Assembly: GCA_963714425.1 (NCBI GenBank) | Contig: CAVQOI010000004.1 | Span: forward strand, 124,001 to 188,000 | DNA length: 64,000 nucleotides | Direction of reading: 5' to 3' | From: DATCYX01 sp963714425 | Lineage (GTDB): Bacteria > Chloroflexota > Anaerolineae > Anaerolineales > UBA4823 | Notes under the pieces: model-generated | The model's input: only the letters and a program-made list of their open reading frames with translations | What the model was told of the DNA's origin: nothing | Databases searched by the model: none | Translations under genes and position numbers: made by a program | Shown: in pieces, positions 49,739 to 58,750 of the stretch | How the letters are laid out: every line of letters starts with the position of its first letter | How positions within the stretch are numbered: the first letter of the stretch is position 1

Positions 49739-50749
49739 TCAGATCACTGCTAATGCTACACCGATCATCGCTGCTATCAGGCTGATCAACCAGAAACGTT
49801 GCACCACCTGCGTCTCGCTCCACCCTGATAGCTCAAAATGATGGTGAAGCGGCGCCATTTTGAAAAACCTTCTGCCTTCACCGTAGCGCCTCCTTGTGTA
49901 TTTGAAATAAAGAGACTGGATGATCACACTGAGCGTGTTGCTCACCGGGATCACCGCTACGATCGGCAGGAGAGGCCATTGGCCAGTCATCAAGGCGACA
50001 ACCGCCAAGGTCGCTCCAATCGAAAGCGATCCGGTATCGCCCATAAACAATTCCGCTGGGTGTACGTTGAACCATAAAAATCCGAATAATGCTCCCGCAA
50101 GCGTAAAACAGAAACGTGCAAGGAAGACTTGCCTCCAGATCAATGCGATTGCGCCAAACGCAGCAAAAGCCGTCGCCGAAATCAACCCCGCCAGCCCATC
50201 CAACCCATCTGTGAAGTTGACAGAGTTCGACATCGCCACGATCAAGAACGTAGCAATCAGCAGGTACTCGTTACCCAGATTAATCTCGCCCTTGATGGTT
50301 GGCAGATACAACTCTGGGGCATCGAGTACTTCTTGCAAGCCGATTGCTGCGAGGAATGCCAACACGACTTGGAAAAAGAGCTTGGTCCGCGCTCGCAACC
50401 CTCTTCCCTTCTCATTTCGCCCCCGGACACCCAGCCAGTCATCCCATGCACCCAGGAGAGCAAAAGCCACCATCACACCCATTGGCAGGAGCACCGAACG
50501 ACCCAAGAAAGATAAGCCGATCAAGGAGCCAGCGTTTAGCAAGATGGTGACTAGCAGCACCGGGAGGACGATGAGCACACCGCCCATTGTAGGTGTTCCC
50601 ATTTTGGTAAAGTGCCGTTGTGGGCCTTCCACCCGGATCGTCTTGCCGATCCGGTAATAACGCAACACCCGTAGAAGAGGTGCGCCCCAGATGACCGTGA
50701 GCATGAAGGTCAGCCCTGCTAATGTCAAAGCGACTGATGCTCCGGTCAT
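49739..50749 (-). CDS. mraY: Phospho-N-acetylmuramoyl-pentapeptide transferase
   Basis: 336 residues, about 10 membrane segments. MraY makes lipid I from UDP-MurNAc-pentapeptide and undecaprenyl phosphate. Visible are GPQRHFTKMGTPTMGG, ALLGAWDDWLGV with the Asp pair, VNFTDGLDGLAG, FLWFNVHPAELFMGDTGSLSIG and MAPLHHHFELSGWSETQVVQRFW with the His motif. GTG/ATG overlap (ATGA) with the murF stop shows translational coupling. Confidence 0.97.
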   Translation of the reverse strand: MTGASVALTLAGLTFMLTVIWGAPLLRVLRYYRIGKTIRVEGPQRHFTKMGTPTMGGVLIVLPVLLVTILLNAGSLIGLSFLGRSVLLPMGVMVAFALLGAWDDWLGVRGRNEKGRGLRARTKLFFQVVLAFLAAIGLQEVLDAPELYLPTIKGEINLGNEYLLIATFLIVAMSNSVNFTDGLDGLAGLISATAFAAFGAIALIWRQVFLARFCFTLAGALFGFLWFNVHPAELFMGDTGSLSIGATLAVVALMTGQWPLLPIVAVIPVSNTLSVIIQSLYFKYTRRRYGEGRRFFKMAPLHHHFELSGWSETQVVQRFWLISLIAAMIGVALAVI

Positions 50750-52167
50750 TCCCTATACTCCAATGCCGCCACGATCCGGTCTAAACGCATGCCATGCGAT
50801 GCTTTCACCAGGACAACATCTTGCTCCTTTAGTACAAGCTGGAGGTACTCAATAGCCTTTTCAGCGTCTTCTACTTCGATGATCTTGTTGGCTGACAGAC
50901 CAGCCCGGTTCGCAGCGGATGCGATCATGTGCCCACGTTCTCCGACAGTAATCAACTCTTCCACCACCTCAGCCGCCCGAGAGCCAACGATATCATGTCC
51001 TTGCTCTTCGTATGGTCCCAGCTCGAGCATATCACCTAGCACTGCAATCCTCCGACCCTCCAGTTCTTCAAGAAGGTTGAGCGCTGCAAGTGTCGATTCC
51101 GGCGAAGCGTTGTAGGTATCATCGAGTAATAGAGCTCCCTGAACTGTTCGCACAGCCACCAAGCGCAATTGGGAGTGCCCGGCCCGCATGCCGTTTACAA
51201 TCTCTTGCCAGGTTAACCCTTCTACCAGACCGACCGCAGCCGCCCGCAAAGCTGTGTGTACAGAATGCCGGCCAATCATTGGCACCCGAAGGTAGATCAA
51301 TTCATTCCCAAAATGCAGGCGAAAGCGGATCCCTTCTAGACCGGCGCCTTCAATCTCGTCTGCCCAAAGATCTGCCTCGGGGGTCATGCCATAGAAGAAT
51401 ATCTGTGCCTTGGTTTGGCTTGCCATCTCCCGCACCCATAGGTCGTCGTAGTTCAAGATGGCTGTCCCATATGGGGCATCAGGAAGACTTTGGATTAGCT
51501 CAGCTTTGCCTCTGGCGATCATCTCCTTCGAACCTGCTCGTTCAGCATGCACCGTACCCACATTGGTGACAACGCCTACCTGTGGCAGCGCCAAATCGCA
51601 CAATAATGCGATCTCACCTGGGACGTAAAAGCCCATCTCAAGTACAGCCATCTCGTGCCCCTCACTCAGGTGCAAGATGGTGAGGGGCAACCCAATCTCG
51701 TTGTTCAGATTTCCAGGATTTTTTAAGGTACGGTAGCGTTGCTCGAGAACGCTAGCCACCACCTCCTTCGTGGTGGACTTTCCAACACTGCCGGTTATGC
51801 CAATCACTCTCAGGTTCAGTTTGCGACGCCAGTAACGCGCCACTTGCTGGAGTGCTTGTAAGCTATCCTGCACAAGAATGCAAAAGGGCAGATCAGGTAT
51901 GTCAAGGTTCTCAACGGTCGCTCCACCCCGCAAGTCGAGCATTGCGAACTGTGTGGAGAGATCACGTTGTACGAGCGCAATATGGGCGCCTCTATCAAAT
52001 GCTGCTTCTACAAAATCGTGCCCATCAACTCTTTCTCCGGGCAGTGCAATGAAGAGACCACCCGGTATTATCTGGCGAGAATCTACACTGGCATCTGTAA
52101 TGATCTGTGTGGCCCGTTCAAGACGGATGCCGGTCAATGCGTCAATAACATGCTCAAGCGTAAGCAT
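50746..52167 (-). CDS. murF: UDP-N-acetylmuramoyl-tripeptide--D-alanyl-D-alanine ligase
   Basis: 473 residues. MurF adds D-Ala-D-Ala to the UDP-MurNAc-tripeptide. DSRQIIPGGLFIALPGERVDGHDF (uridine-binding part), GITGSVGKSTTKEVVASVLEQ (126-134 ATP loop), NNEIGLPLTIL, EMGFYVPGEIALLCDLALPQVGVVTNVGTVHAER and DDTYNASPESTLAALNLLEEL are standard. It starts one base after the PBP stop. murE, which normally lies just before murF, is not present in the cluster. Confidence 0.97.
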   Translation of the reverse strand: MLTLEHVIDALTGIRLERATQIITDASVDSRQIIPGGLFIALPGERVDGHDFVEAAFDRGAHIALVQRDLSTQFAMLDLRGGATVENLDIPDLPFCILVQDSLQALQQVARYWRRKLNLRVIGITGSVGKSTTKEVVASVLEQRYRTLKNPGNLNNEIGLPLTILHLSEGHEMAVLEMGFYVPGEIALLCDLALPQVGVVTNVGTVHAERAGSKEMIARGKAELIQSLPDAPYGTAILNYDDLWVREMASQTKAQIFFYGMTPEADLWADEIEGAGLEGIRFRLHFGNELIYLRVPMIGRHSVHTALRAAAVGLVEGLTWQEIVNGMRAGHSQLRLVAVRTVQGALLLDDTYNASPESTLAALNLLEELEGRRIAVLGDMLELGPYEEQGHDIVGSRAAEVVEELITVGERGHMIASAANRAGLSANKIIEVEDAEKAIEYLQLVLKEQDVVLVKASHGMRLDRIVAALEYRE

Positions 52168-52168
52168 T

Positions 52169-53932
52169 TCATTGCCGAGAAAGCTTCATCCTCACATCAT
52201 CCGGCGGGATATCCATTAAGACCACCAATTCTTTAACGACATCACGAAAAATTGGCGAAGCCACGATCGAGCCCCATATCGACGAGGTAGGTTTCTCCAA
52301 CCAGATATACACTAAAAATTGTGGGTCATCCGTTGGCCCCCAGCCAACGAAAGAGGCGTTAGTGATGTTTGTCGAATATCCGAAGGGCGTGGGAATTTCA
52401 GCTGTACCGGTTTTACCGGAGACCCGATAGCCTTCCACAAGGGCATCCGAAGCCTCTTTTTCCAGGGATACGGCCAACATATCGCTTAGTGTATTCGCGG
52501 TCTGGGCCGAGATGGGTATGCCCACCAGGCGAGGCTGGGTATCGAACTGCTGCCCCCGGTTAACCACTGCCCGGACAACATGGGGTGCCATCATCTTCCC
52601 GTCATTTGCAATCGCTGCGGCAGCTGCAGCCATCTGCAGTGGGGTAGTTGCCACACCTTGCCCAAATGCATTCGTGCCCAGGTCGGCATCGTACCAGTCG
52701 GCATCTCCTGGCAGTTTTAGACGGCCTGGATTCTCGCCAGCCATGTCGACGCCGGTCATGTGGCCAATACCGAAGGCACGCATGTACGCGTAGAAATCTT
52801 TTGCACCCAATTCCGATGCGATCCAGGCCAGACAAACGTTCAAGGAGTGCTGCATACACCCCAGCATATCCTGCGGTCCCCAGGCTCCACGGTTCCAGTT
52901 ATAAATAAACGTGCCGCCTATCTCAAAAACTCCGGTGTCCAGGAACTCTGTTTCAGGTTTAATAGCTCCTTTATCAAGGCCGGCTGCCATGGTGAATACC
53001 TTATAAACCGATCCCGGCTCATAGGCCTGGCTCACCGCCCGGTTGAATGGCGTGCTACCCTTAAACACCTCTCCGTAGCGCCAGTACTCATTCAAGTTGA
53101 GACGAGGTGTCGTTGCCATTGCCAGAATCTCACCCGTCTTGGGATCCAGCACGACGATGGTACCTGATTCAGCACCATTATCGTCCACAGCATCGTCGAT
53201 GATTTCTTCGATAGCCTTCTGGATGGTTCTGTCAATGGTCAGGATCAGGCTGGCACCTTCGGGCACGTCGGGCATTTGCCCAACCAGATTTGGATCCCGG
53301 GGTATCCAGACGTTTTTAGGCTCACCCGCCAGCAGGTTATTGAACTTGGCTTCAACGCCGAAATTTCCCTTACCTTCCATGGTTACAAAGCCCAGGATAT
53401 TCGATGCCCGGTCGGTCTCTGGATAATAGCGCATCAAATGCGGTACATAAACTAATCCGCTCAGGCTTGGCTTATCCTTATCCCGGCTACGTTCGTAGGT
53501 ATCTTCTATTTCAGTGCGATACGCTTCCAGTCGGTCAATTTTTTCTTGTGACACGAAGTTATCCAGGACTACATACACAGCGCTGTCTGAAGCGTCCTGG
53601 CTGACCGCCTGGAGTACCTGGGCATAATCTAAGCCAAGGACAACATTTAACGCCAGTGCGATCGTATGTGGATTCTCCACCCACGCCAGCTCGACGCCGA
53701 TCTCGTACACCTTGGTATTTCCTGCCAAAACATTCCCGTATCGGTCGTAGATCTGGCCGCGGGCAGGATAGATCGTGCGATAGTCACCCAGATTGGCATC
53801 CCACATCTCTTTGAAGTATGCTACCTGTTCCGGGTTCAATTGAATTCGTACCATCTGCCCTACGATCGCAACCGCCAGTAGAGAGAAGATGGTCCCAAGC
53901 AGCGTATAGCGCCAGACATTTTCGCTGATCAT
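52169..53932 (-). CDS. ftsI: Class B penicillin-binding protein (FtsI/PBP3-like transpeptidase)
   Basis: 587 residues from ATG 53932, overlapping the FtsL-like stop (ATGA); an upstream ATG at 53986 lies within that gene. It cross-links septal peptidoglycan. One N-terminal membrane helix (8-28) is followed by a pedestal with RTIYPARGQIYDRYGNVLA, then the transpeptidase: S308-V-Y-K311 (SxxK), SLN (363-365) and KTGT (507-510). The domain order is normal for FtsI/SpoVD and there is no PASTA domain. It works with FtsW from the same cluster. Confidence 0.94.
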   Translation of the reverse strand: MISENVWRYTLLGTIFSLLAVAIVGQMVRIQLNPEQVAYFKEMWDANLGDYRTIYPARGQIYDRYGNVLAGNTKVYEIGVELAWVENPHTIALALNVVLGLDYAQVLQAVSQDASDSAVYVVLDNFVSQEKIDRLEAYRTEIEDTYERSRDKDKPSLSGLVYVPHLMRYYPETDRASNILGFVTMEGKGNFGVEAKFNNLLAGEPKNVWIPRDPNLVGQMPDVPEGASLILTIDRTIQKAIEEIIDDAVDDNGAESGTIVVLDPKTGEILAMATTPRLNLNEYWRYGEVFKGSTPFNRAVSQAYEPGSVYKVFTMAAGLDKGAIKPETEFLDTGVFEIGGTFIYNWNRGAWGPQDMLGCMQHSLNVCLAWIASELGAKDFYAYMRAFGIGHMTGVDMAGENPGRLKLPGDADWYDADLGTNAFGQGVATTPLQMAAAAAAIANDGKMMAPHVVRAVVNRGQQFDTQPRLVGIPISAQTANTLSDMLAVSLEKEASDALVEGYRVSGKTGTAEIPTPFGYSTNITNASFVGWGPTDDPQFLVYIWLEKPTSSIWGSIVASPIFRDVVKELVVLMDIPPDDVRMKLSRQ

Positions 53933-54408
53933 CGCTGAACCTCCAGCAGAGGGCTGCGCTGGGAGATTACACTCCGCTGAAACCAATCGAAAAGCGATTC
54001 CGTAAACACCCCTGGCAGCGCAGCTGCCACGGCCTTTACTGGACCGGGCGGGGGAGCTAACCTGGCATGTTCCCGAGGGATATACCCTGGTGTCACAATG
54101 AATACCGCTTCATCCATCTGTAAGCGCTCAAAACCCAGGCTTCGAGCGCGTTTTTCCATCTCTTGCATTGAGCTCAAAAACGCCATTCGTGATTCGAGAT
54201 CAGCATTGACCAGTCGCAAACTCCCGATCTCTTCTTCCATACCCTGGATTTCGCGACCAAACGTTGCCGTGCGTGCTGTGACATCAAGGTAAATACCTGC
54301 CACGAGCGCAGCGAATATCACCACCAGCAAAAACAAACCGATAAACATCATTTGTTTTCGCCAGGGAGCCTGTGAATAAGCTTGGGTTATATTTCGTACA
54401 CTTTCCAT
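53929..54408 (-). CDS. FtsL-like divisome protein
   Basis: 159 residues. One membrane helix (about 20-42, MMFIGLFLLVVIFAALVAGIYL) is followed by a short coiled coil (about 50-90, IQGMEEEIGSLRLVNADLESRMAFLSSMQEMEKRARSLGF), as in FtsL/DivIC. The C-terminal 60 residues, Pro- and Ala-rich with GYIPREHARLAPPPGP, extend beyond typical FtsL. Sequence similarity across the family is low; position between rsmH and the PBP gene is the strongest support. Its stop overlaps the PBP start. Confidence 0.8.
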   Translation of the reverse strand: MESVRNITQAYSQAPWRKQMMFIGLFLLVVIFAALVAGIYLDVTARTATFGREIQGMEEEIGSLRLVNADLESRMAFLSSMQEMEKRARSLGFERLQMDEAVFIVTPGYIPREHARLAPPPGPVKAVAAALPGVFTESLFDWFQRSVISQRSPLLEVQR

Positions 54409-54477
54409 TTATTCCTCCGGCAGGACGGGTGCAGGGCTTCTGCAACTATCCAATAAGCTTGCAAGTGTCATGCCAGA

Positions 54478-55401
54478 TTAAACCTTCTCTGCAATCCGCA
54501 GACGAGCACTGCGTGCTCTTGGATTTGAGTCAAATTCCGCTGCTTGAGGCAGGATCGGACGACGGTTGATAATTGTAAGTGTTGCCTTATGCCCACAGGT
54601 ACACACCGGCTGTTTTGGCGGGCAGATGCAGTCCTGGCTTTCGCGGCGGAAGTATTGTTTAACGATTCGGTCCTCCAATGAGTGGAAGGCAATCACTGCC
54701 AACCTCCCGCCTGGAACTAGTGAAGCCGTCGCCAGTGGTAATACCGCTTCGATGGCTTCGAGCTCGCGGTTTACCGCGATGCGAAGTGCTTGAAAAGTAC
54801 GCGTTGCAGGGTGTATCTCTTGGCGCTTACTGCCCTTTCCTCGGGTGACCGCACGAACAACCACCTGTGCAAGCTGTTGAGTTGTTTGCAGCGGTCGCGC
54901 TGCAGCGATGGCGCGGGCTACGTGCCGGGCGCGCCGCTCCTCGCCATATTGGTAGATCAGGTTTGCAAGCTCGTTGATCGGCATATCGTTGACAAGGTCG
55001 TAGGCACTTACCGGGTTATCCGGATCGAAACGCATATCCAAAGGTGCGTCTTCTAGAAATGAGAAGCCTCGCTCAGGTGTATCTAGTTGCATCGATGACA
55101 TCCCGAGATCGAGCAAGATCCCATCTACCATCCGCCACGCGAGCGAGTCGAGCTGCTCCCGCAGCCTTGTATAGGACGATCTCATCAAGGTCGCCCGGCC
55201 TTCAAAGGGCTCGAGGCGCTCTTGCGCGAGCTCCAAAGCCTGCGGGTCCACATCCAAACCCAACAACAGCCCACTTGGTGTACTGGCTTCCAAAATGCCC
55301 CAGGCGTGACCACCGGCTCCTACCGTGGCATCTACATACAATCCTTCCTGTCTGGGCCGCAAAGCGTGTATAATCTCTTGGTAAAGAACCGGACGGTGCA
55401 T
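54478..55401 (-). CDS. rsmH: 16S rRNA m4C1402 methyltransferase
   Basis: 307 residues. RsmH (MraW) N4-methylates C1402 in the ribosomal decoding centre using SAM. MHRPVLYQEIIHALRPRQEGLYVDATVGAGGHAWGIL is the SAM-binding start; DGILLDLGMSSMQLDTPERGFSFLEDAPLDMRFD, ATRTFQALRIAVNRELE and GGRLAVIAFHSLEDRIVKQYFR are standard. A Cys-rich loop (CICPPKQPVCTCG) near the C-terminus is present. It follows mraZ by 27 bases. Confidence 0.97.
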   Translation of the reverse strand: MHRPVLYQEIIHALRPRQEGLYVDATVGAGGHAWGILEASTPSGLLLGLDVDPQALELAQERLEPFEGRATLMRSSYTRLREQLDSLAWRMVDGILLDLGMSSMQLDTPERGFSFLEDAPLDMRFDPDNPVSAYDLVNDMPINELANLIYQYGEERRARHVARAIAAARPLQTTQQLAQVVVRAVTRGKGSKRQEIHPATRTFQALRIAVNRELEAIEAVLPLATASLVPGGRLAVIAFHSLEDRIVKQYFRRESQDCICPPKQPVCTCGHKATLTIINRRPILPQAAEFDSNPRARSARLRIAEKV

Positions 55402-55428
55402 GGATATCTCCCAAAGGGATATCCCTGG

Positions 55429-55866
55429 TTAACCGGCTGAGAGATCGAAAGCCATAAATCGTTGGGCATTCGCTTCAGAATCTAGCAGTGCCTCTTGCTG
55501 CTCTGCCCAAGTTGGTGGCGTCCAAATTTCAAAGTAATCCCCGACACCCACCACCACGACTTCGCTGTCAATGTGCGCGGTCTGGCGAAGGAAATCAGGG
55601 ACCAGTACACGACCAGCTCGGTCAATGTCTAGCCATTGACCGCTGGAGTAAATGAAACGTCGCAGCAAGCGCGATGCCGGATCTGTAATACTCCCCTGGC
55701 TTACGCGTTGGGAGATTCTATCGAAGGAGGTTTTTGTCAGGACCATCAAGTTTCGGTCGAAGCCTTGGGTAATATACGCACCCTCGATTAAAAAAGCCCG
55801 GAAACGTACAGGTATCGTCAGCCGACCCTTGCTGTCCAGACTGTGCATATACTGACCCATGAACAT
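55429..55866 (-). CDS. mraZ: Transcriptional regulator MraZ
   Basis: 145 residues from ATG 55866 (MFMGQYMHSLDSKGRLTIPVRFR), with AAGGAGGAG upstream; an in-frame ATG at 56019 extends through the promoter and is rejected. Two SpoVT-AbrB-like repeats are visible: DSKGRLTIPVRFRAFL and DIDRAGRVLVPDFLRQTA, each with the conserved DxxGRxxxP. MraZ autorepresses and represses the dcw cluster by binding TGGGA repeats, and matching repeats lie directly upstream (55914-55938). Confidence 0.96.
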   Translation of the reverse strand: MFMGQYMHSLDSKGRLTIPVRFRAFLIEGAYITQGFDRNLMVLTKTSFDRISQRVSQGSITDPASRLLRRFIYSSGQWLDIDRAGRVLVPDFLRQTAHIDSEVVVVGVGDYFEIWTPPTWAEQQEALLDSEANAQRFMAFDLSAG

Positions 55867-55913
55867 CTGTTCTAACTCCTCCTTAATGCCGGAACGCCGG
55901 ATTTGGTCCGGCG

Positions 55914-55978
55914 CTCCACTTTTTCCCACTTTCTCCCACAGATACACACAGTATATACGAAAATTGTCCGAATTGCAA
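55914..55978 (-). promoter_or_regulatory. mraZ promoter and three MraZ boxes
   Basis: On the minus strand TTGCAA (55973-55978), a 17-base spacer and TATACT (55950-55955) form a good promoter. Just downstream, TGGGA (55934-55938), TGGGA (55924-55928) and TGGAG (55914-55918) repeat at exactly 10-bp spacing, the known MraZ operator arrangement. They overlap the early transcribed region, fitting repression by MraZ. A 7-bp hairpin (55895-55913) lies before the SD. Confidence 0.85.
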
Positions 55979-56042
55979 GCCCAATTTCCCACCAATTTGT
56001 CCGAACTTTGTACTCCCATCAGAATTGTCAGATAAGAGTGTT

Positions 56043-57449
56043 ATGACAGCGTCACCCACCAACCACAATTTCGCCAGTTTGTTCGTCGGTTTAGATGTCT
56101 TGGTGCCGTTATTGAACGGAAACCACCAGCGCTACATCAACTTGGATAATGCCGCCTCTACCCCTGCGCTACTCGCTGTGCAAAAGTCCGTGAACGACTA
56201 CCTTATCTATTACAGCAGTGTCCATCGCGGCACGGGTTTTAAGAGCCAGCTTTCCACGCATGCTTATGAAAAGGCACGCCAGATTGTGCTTGATTTCCTG
56301 GGTGCCAGTGAAGCCACCCACACCTGCATCTTTGGCAAGAACACCACCGAGGCGATCAACAAGATGGCAAGGCGTTTCCCCTTCACCCCGGAGCGCGACA
56401 TCGTCCTGGTCAGCGGTATGGAGCATCACTCGAACGACCTCCCCTGGCGTGCAGCGGCTAAAACTCTGCATATTGGTTTGACGTCCGACGGCCGGCTCGA
56501 CGAAGCCGATTTCGATGATCTACTAGAAAAATACCGTGACCGGCTGGCACTGGTTGCCATTACAGGTGCCAGCAATGTCACGGGTACGTTGAATCCCATT
56601 CACCGTCTGGCAGAAAAAACTCACGCCGCAGGTGCGCTTATCCTTGTGGATTGCGCTCAGCTAGCGCCCCATCGTAAAGTGGATATGCTGCCACTCGATG
56701 AGCCAGCCCACCTGGATTTCGTCGCCATCTCAGCCCACAAAATGTACGCGCCCTTCGGAACCGGTGCGCTGGTGGGTCGTCGGGACATCTTCGAGCACGG
56801 CGAGCCAGATATGACCGGTGGCGGCACTGTTGAAATCGTCACTATAGATGAAGTGGTCTGGGCAGGACCCCCTGACCGCGACGAGGCTGGCAGCCCCAAC
56901 ACCGTTGGAGCCATCGCCCTTGCATCTGCCATCAAACAGCTTGATTCTGTGGGGATGGATAACGTTGCTCAGCATGAAGCAGACCTCACTCACTATGCTC
57001 TAACGCGCCTGCCTGCTGTGCCGGGCATTTTTATTATGGGAGATCCAGACCCTGGACGTGCTTCTAGGCGATTAGGCGTAATTCCCTTTGGTCTACGCGG
57101 CGAATCTCACTTCAAGGTAGCATCAATTTTAGGCTACGAGTTTGGTATTGGTGTGCGCTCTGGATGTTTCTGCGCGCATCCCTACATCCTGCACCTTTTA
57201 GGTCTTTCACCCGAGGAATCCAATATTGTTCGCAACCAAATGCTTGATGGGGACAAATCCGAAATGCCGGGATTAATCCGGGCTTCGTTTGGTTTATACA
57301 ACACGCAGGAAGAGGTAGATCAGCTGGTCGATGCGCTCGACCGTATCGCTCGTGGTGCGTACAAGGGGGAATACACGCAAAACGTAGCGACCGGCGAGTA
57401 TATCCCTACAGGGTGGGAGCCGCACTTTGAAAAATATTTCTCACCGTGA
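56043..57449 (+). CDS. Class V aminotransferase, cysteine desulfurase-like
   Basis: 468 residues from ATG 56043, divergent from mraZ. YINLDNAASTPALLAVQKSVNDYL, EHHSNDLPWR and VAISAHKMYAPFGTGALVGRR (Lys233 binds PLP) place it in the NifS/SufS/CsdA class. GVRSGCFCAHPYILHLLGL carries a Cys (375 or 377) in the position of the SufS persulfide Cys. Such enzymes take sulfur from cysteine (or act on related substrates such as selenocysteine or kynurenine). No suf or isc genes are nearby. The stop overlaps the convergent hypothetical gene by 9 bases. Confidence 0.85.
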   Translation: MTASPTNHNFASLFVGLDVLVPLLNGNHQRYINLDNAASTPALLAVQKSVNDYLIYYSSVHRGTGFKSQLSTHAYEKARQIVLDFLGASEATHTCIFGKNTTEAINKMARRFPFTPERDIVLVSGMEHHSNDLPWRAAAKTLHIGLTSDGRLDEADFDDLLEKYRDRLALVAITGASNVTGTLNPIHRLAEKTHAAGALILVDCAQLAPHRKVDMLPLDEPAHLDFVAISAHKMYAPFGTGALVGRRDIFEHGEPDMTGGGTVEIVTIDEVVWAGPPDRDEAGSPNTVGAIALASAIKQLDSVGMDNVAQHEADLTHYALTRLPAVPGIFIMGDPDPGRASRRLGVIPFGLRGESHFKVASILGYEFGIGVRSGCFCAHPYILHLLGLSPEESNIVRNQMLDGDKSEMPGLIRASFGLYNTQEEVDQLVDALDRIARGAYKGEYTQNVATGEYIPTGWEPHFEKYFSP

Positions 57450-58004
57450 ATAAAATGGCAGGTAGACTGAATACGCTCCAACGGGACAGGTGACCGAGCC
57501 ATAGTTTGCTGATCCGAGTCCGCCCGACTCTCTGGCTCGGATGGTGTAACTATAGGTTTTTCCCAACTCTGGGTTGGCGTTAGTACCAGGGTCTCCACAC
57601 GCCACCTTGAAACCCTTTGGGTTCATATCAAATGGAACGTACATCGAAGTCTGGAAGAATCCTGAATAATATGCTCGCATTTGACCATCAATAGCTACCG
57701 TCATAGTGATGATGTACTGCGGCGATGTGGCAGTAACAGATAGATAATTCCAGTTAATGAAGCACTCTCTTGATGCTGGTCTGGCTCGTATACAAGCGGC
57801 ACTTGGGCTATCAATGAAAGAAATCAACGGCGCCTGTTCAGCAGTCTGGCGCTCGCGCTCAGGCGGAGGCTCATCTGCACTATTAGGCTGGGCGATCTTC
57901 TCCAGGTTAAGCGCCGAATTCGCCCTGCCGAGCGAGGCCCAAAAAAGCGCCAGAATCATCAAAGCAAGCGTACAACTCCCTACAGCAATCCACTTTCGTG
58001 GCAT
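57441..58004 (-). CDS. Secreted protein of unknown function (paralogue A)
   Basis: 187 residues from ATG 58004 with GGGGGA upstream. An N-terminal signal or anchor (PRKWIAVGSCTLALMILALFWASLG) precedes a Pro/Glu-rich linker and a domain of about 110 residues: PLISFIDSPSAACIRARPASRECFINWNYLSV, YYSGFFQTSMYVPFDM, GFKVACG and KTYSYTIRARESGGLGSANYGSV. It is a close tandem paralogue of the next gene, sharing three Cys and the whole domain. The C-terminus YSVYLPFYSR looks like a cell-surface attachment tail seen in Chloroflexi. Function not recognised. Confidence 0.7.
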   Translation of the reverse strand: MPRKWIAVGSCTLALMILALFWASLGRANSALNLEKIAQPNSADEPPPERERQTAEQAPLISFIDSPSAACIRARPASRECFINWNYLSVTATSPQYIITMTVAIDGQMRAYYSGFFQTSMYVPFDMNPKGFKVACGDPGTNANPELGKTYSYTIRARESGGLGSANYGSVTCPVGAYSVYLPFYSR

Positions 58005-58016
58005 TTGATCCCCCAT

Positions 58017-58571
58017 TCAATCTACTGCGGGTAGGCTGGGCAATAAAACGGTGCCGTAGTTCGCAGAACTTAAACCTGCGGAATCCCGGGCTCGGATGGT
58101 ATAAGCATAAGCATTACCAAACTGGCTATTGCCTCCAGCTCCTAAAGCTCCACACGCTACCTTATAACCATCTCCCACCATGTTATATGGGACATACATG
58201 CTGGTTTGGAAAAAACCTGAGTACCTCGCCACGAACCCTATTGAATTTATCCTGGTTGTCATCGTAATCATATAATTGGGATCGGCGGAAACATACATGT
58301 AATACCAGTTGATGTAACACTCGTTCCGGGACCGATCCGGCTGGTAGCATGCTGCAGTAGGCGAATCGATGAAAGAAATATTTGGTTCAGTGGGGGCGTC
58401 AACGTCCTGCTGTGTGGAAATTTCGCGTATATTCTCGCCTTGGCTCTCACTGTTGAGGACAAGCGACCCATCTGGTTGGATCTCTCCCTGGCTGCGAGCT
58501 ACATGAAACATTCCGAATGTGATAACTAACAGCATTGTCGCGATCAGTACCGGAAATAGTATTCTACGCAT
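58017..58571 (-). CDS. Secreted protein of unknown function (paralogue B)
   Basis: 184 residues from ATG 58571, GGAGG 6 bases upstream. Signal peptide (RRILFPVLIATMLLVITFGMFHVA), linker, and a beta-rich domain like paralogue A: NISFIDSPTAACYQPDRSRNECYINWYYMYVS, ARYSGFFQTSMYVPYNM, GYKVACG, NAYAYTIRARDSAGLSSANYGTV. The ends 'RARDSAGLSSANYGTV' resemble fibronectin-III-like C-strands. The C-terminal anchor tail of paralogue A is absent; it ends LLPSLPAVD. Tandem with paralogue A, 12 bases apart. Confidence 0.7.
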   Translation of the reverse strand: MRRILFPVLIATMLLVITFGMFHVARSQGEIQPDGSLVLNSESQGENIREISTQQDVDAPTEPNISFIDSPTAACYQPDRSRNECYINWYYMYVSADPNYMITMTTRINSIGFVARYSGFFQTSMYVPYNMVGDGYKVACGALGAGGNSQFGNAYAYTIRARDSAGLSSANYGTVLLPSLPAVD

Positions 58572-58750
58572 TACATTCCTCCCTGGTTTTATAACCAAAT
58601 GGGAATAATATAGATTTTTTCCAACATCGACCTGGAGGTGGGAAACCCAGTCTCCCCCTAATATAATTATCGACTAATTATATGACAATTACCATATTTG
58701 TAAAGGGGGAATATTCTGCAAACTGCCTGTTAGCGATAGCTTAGTATCAA

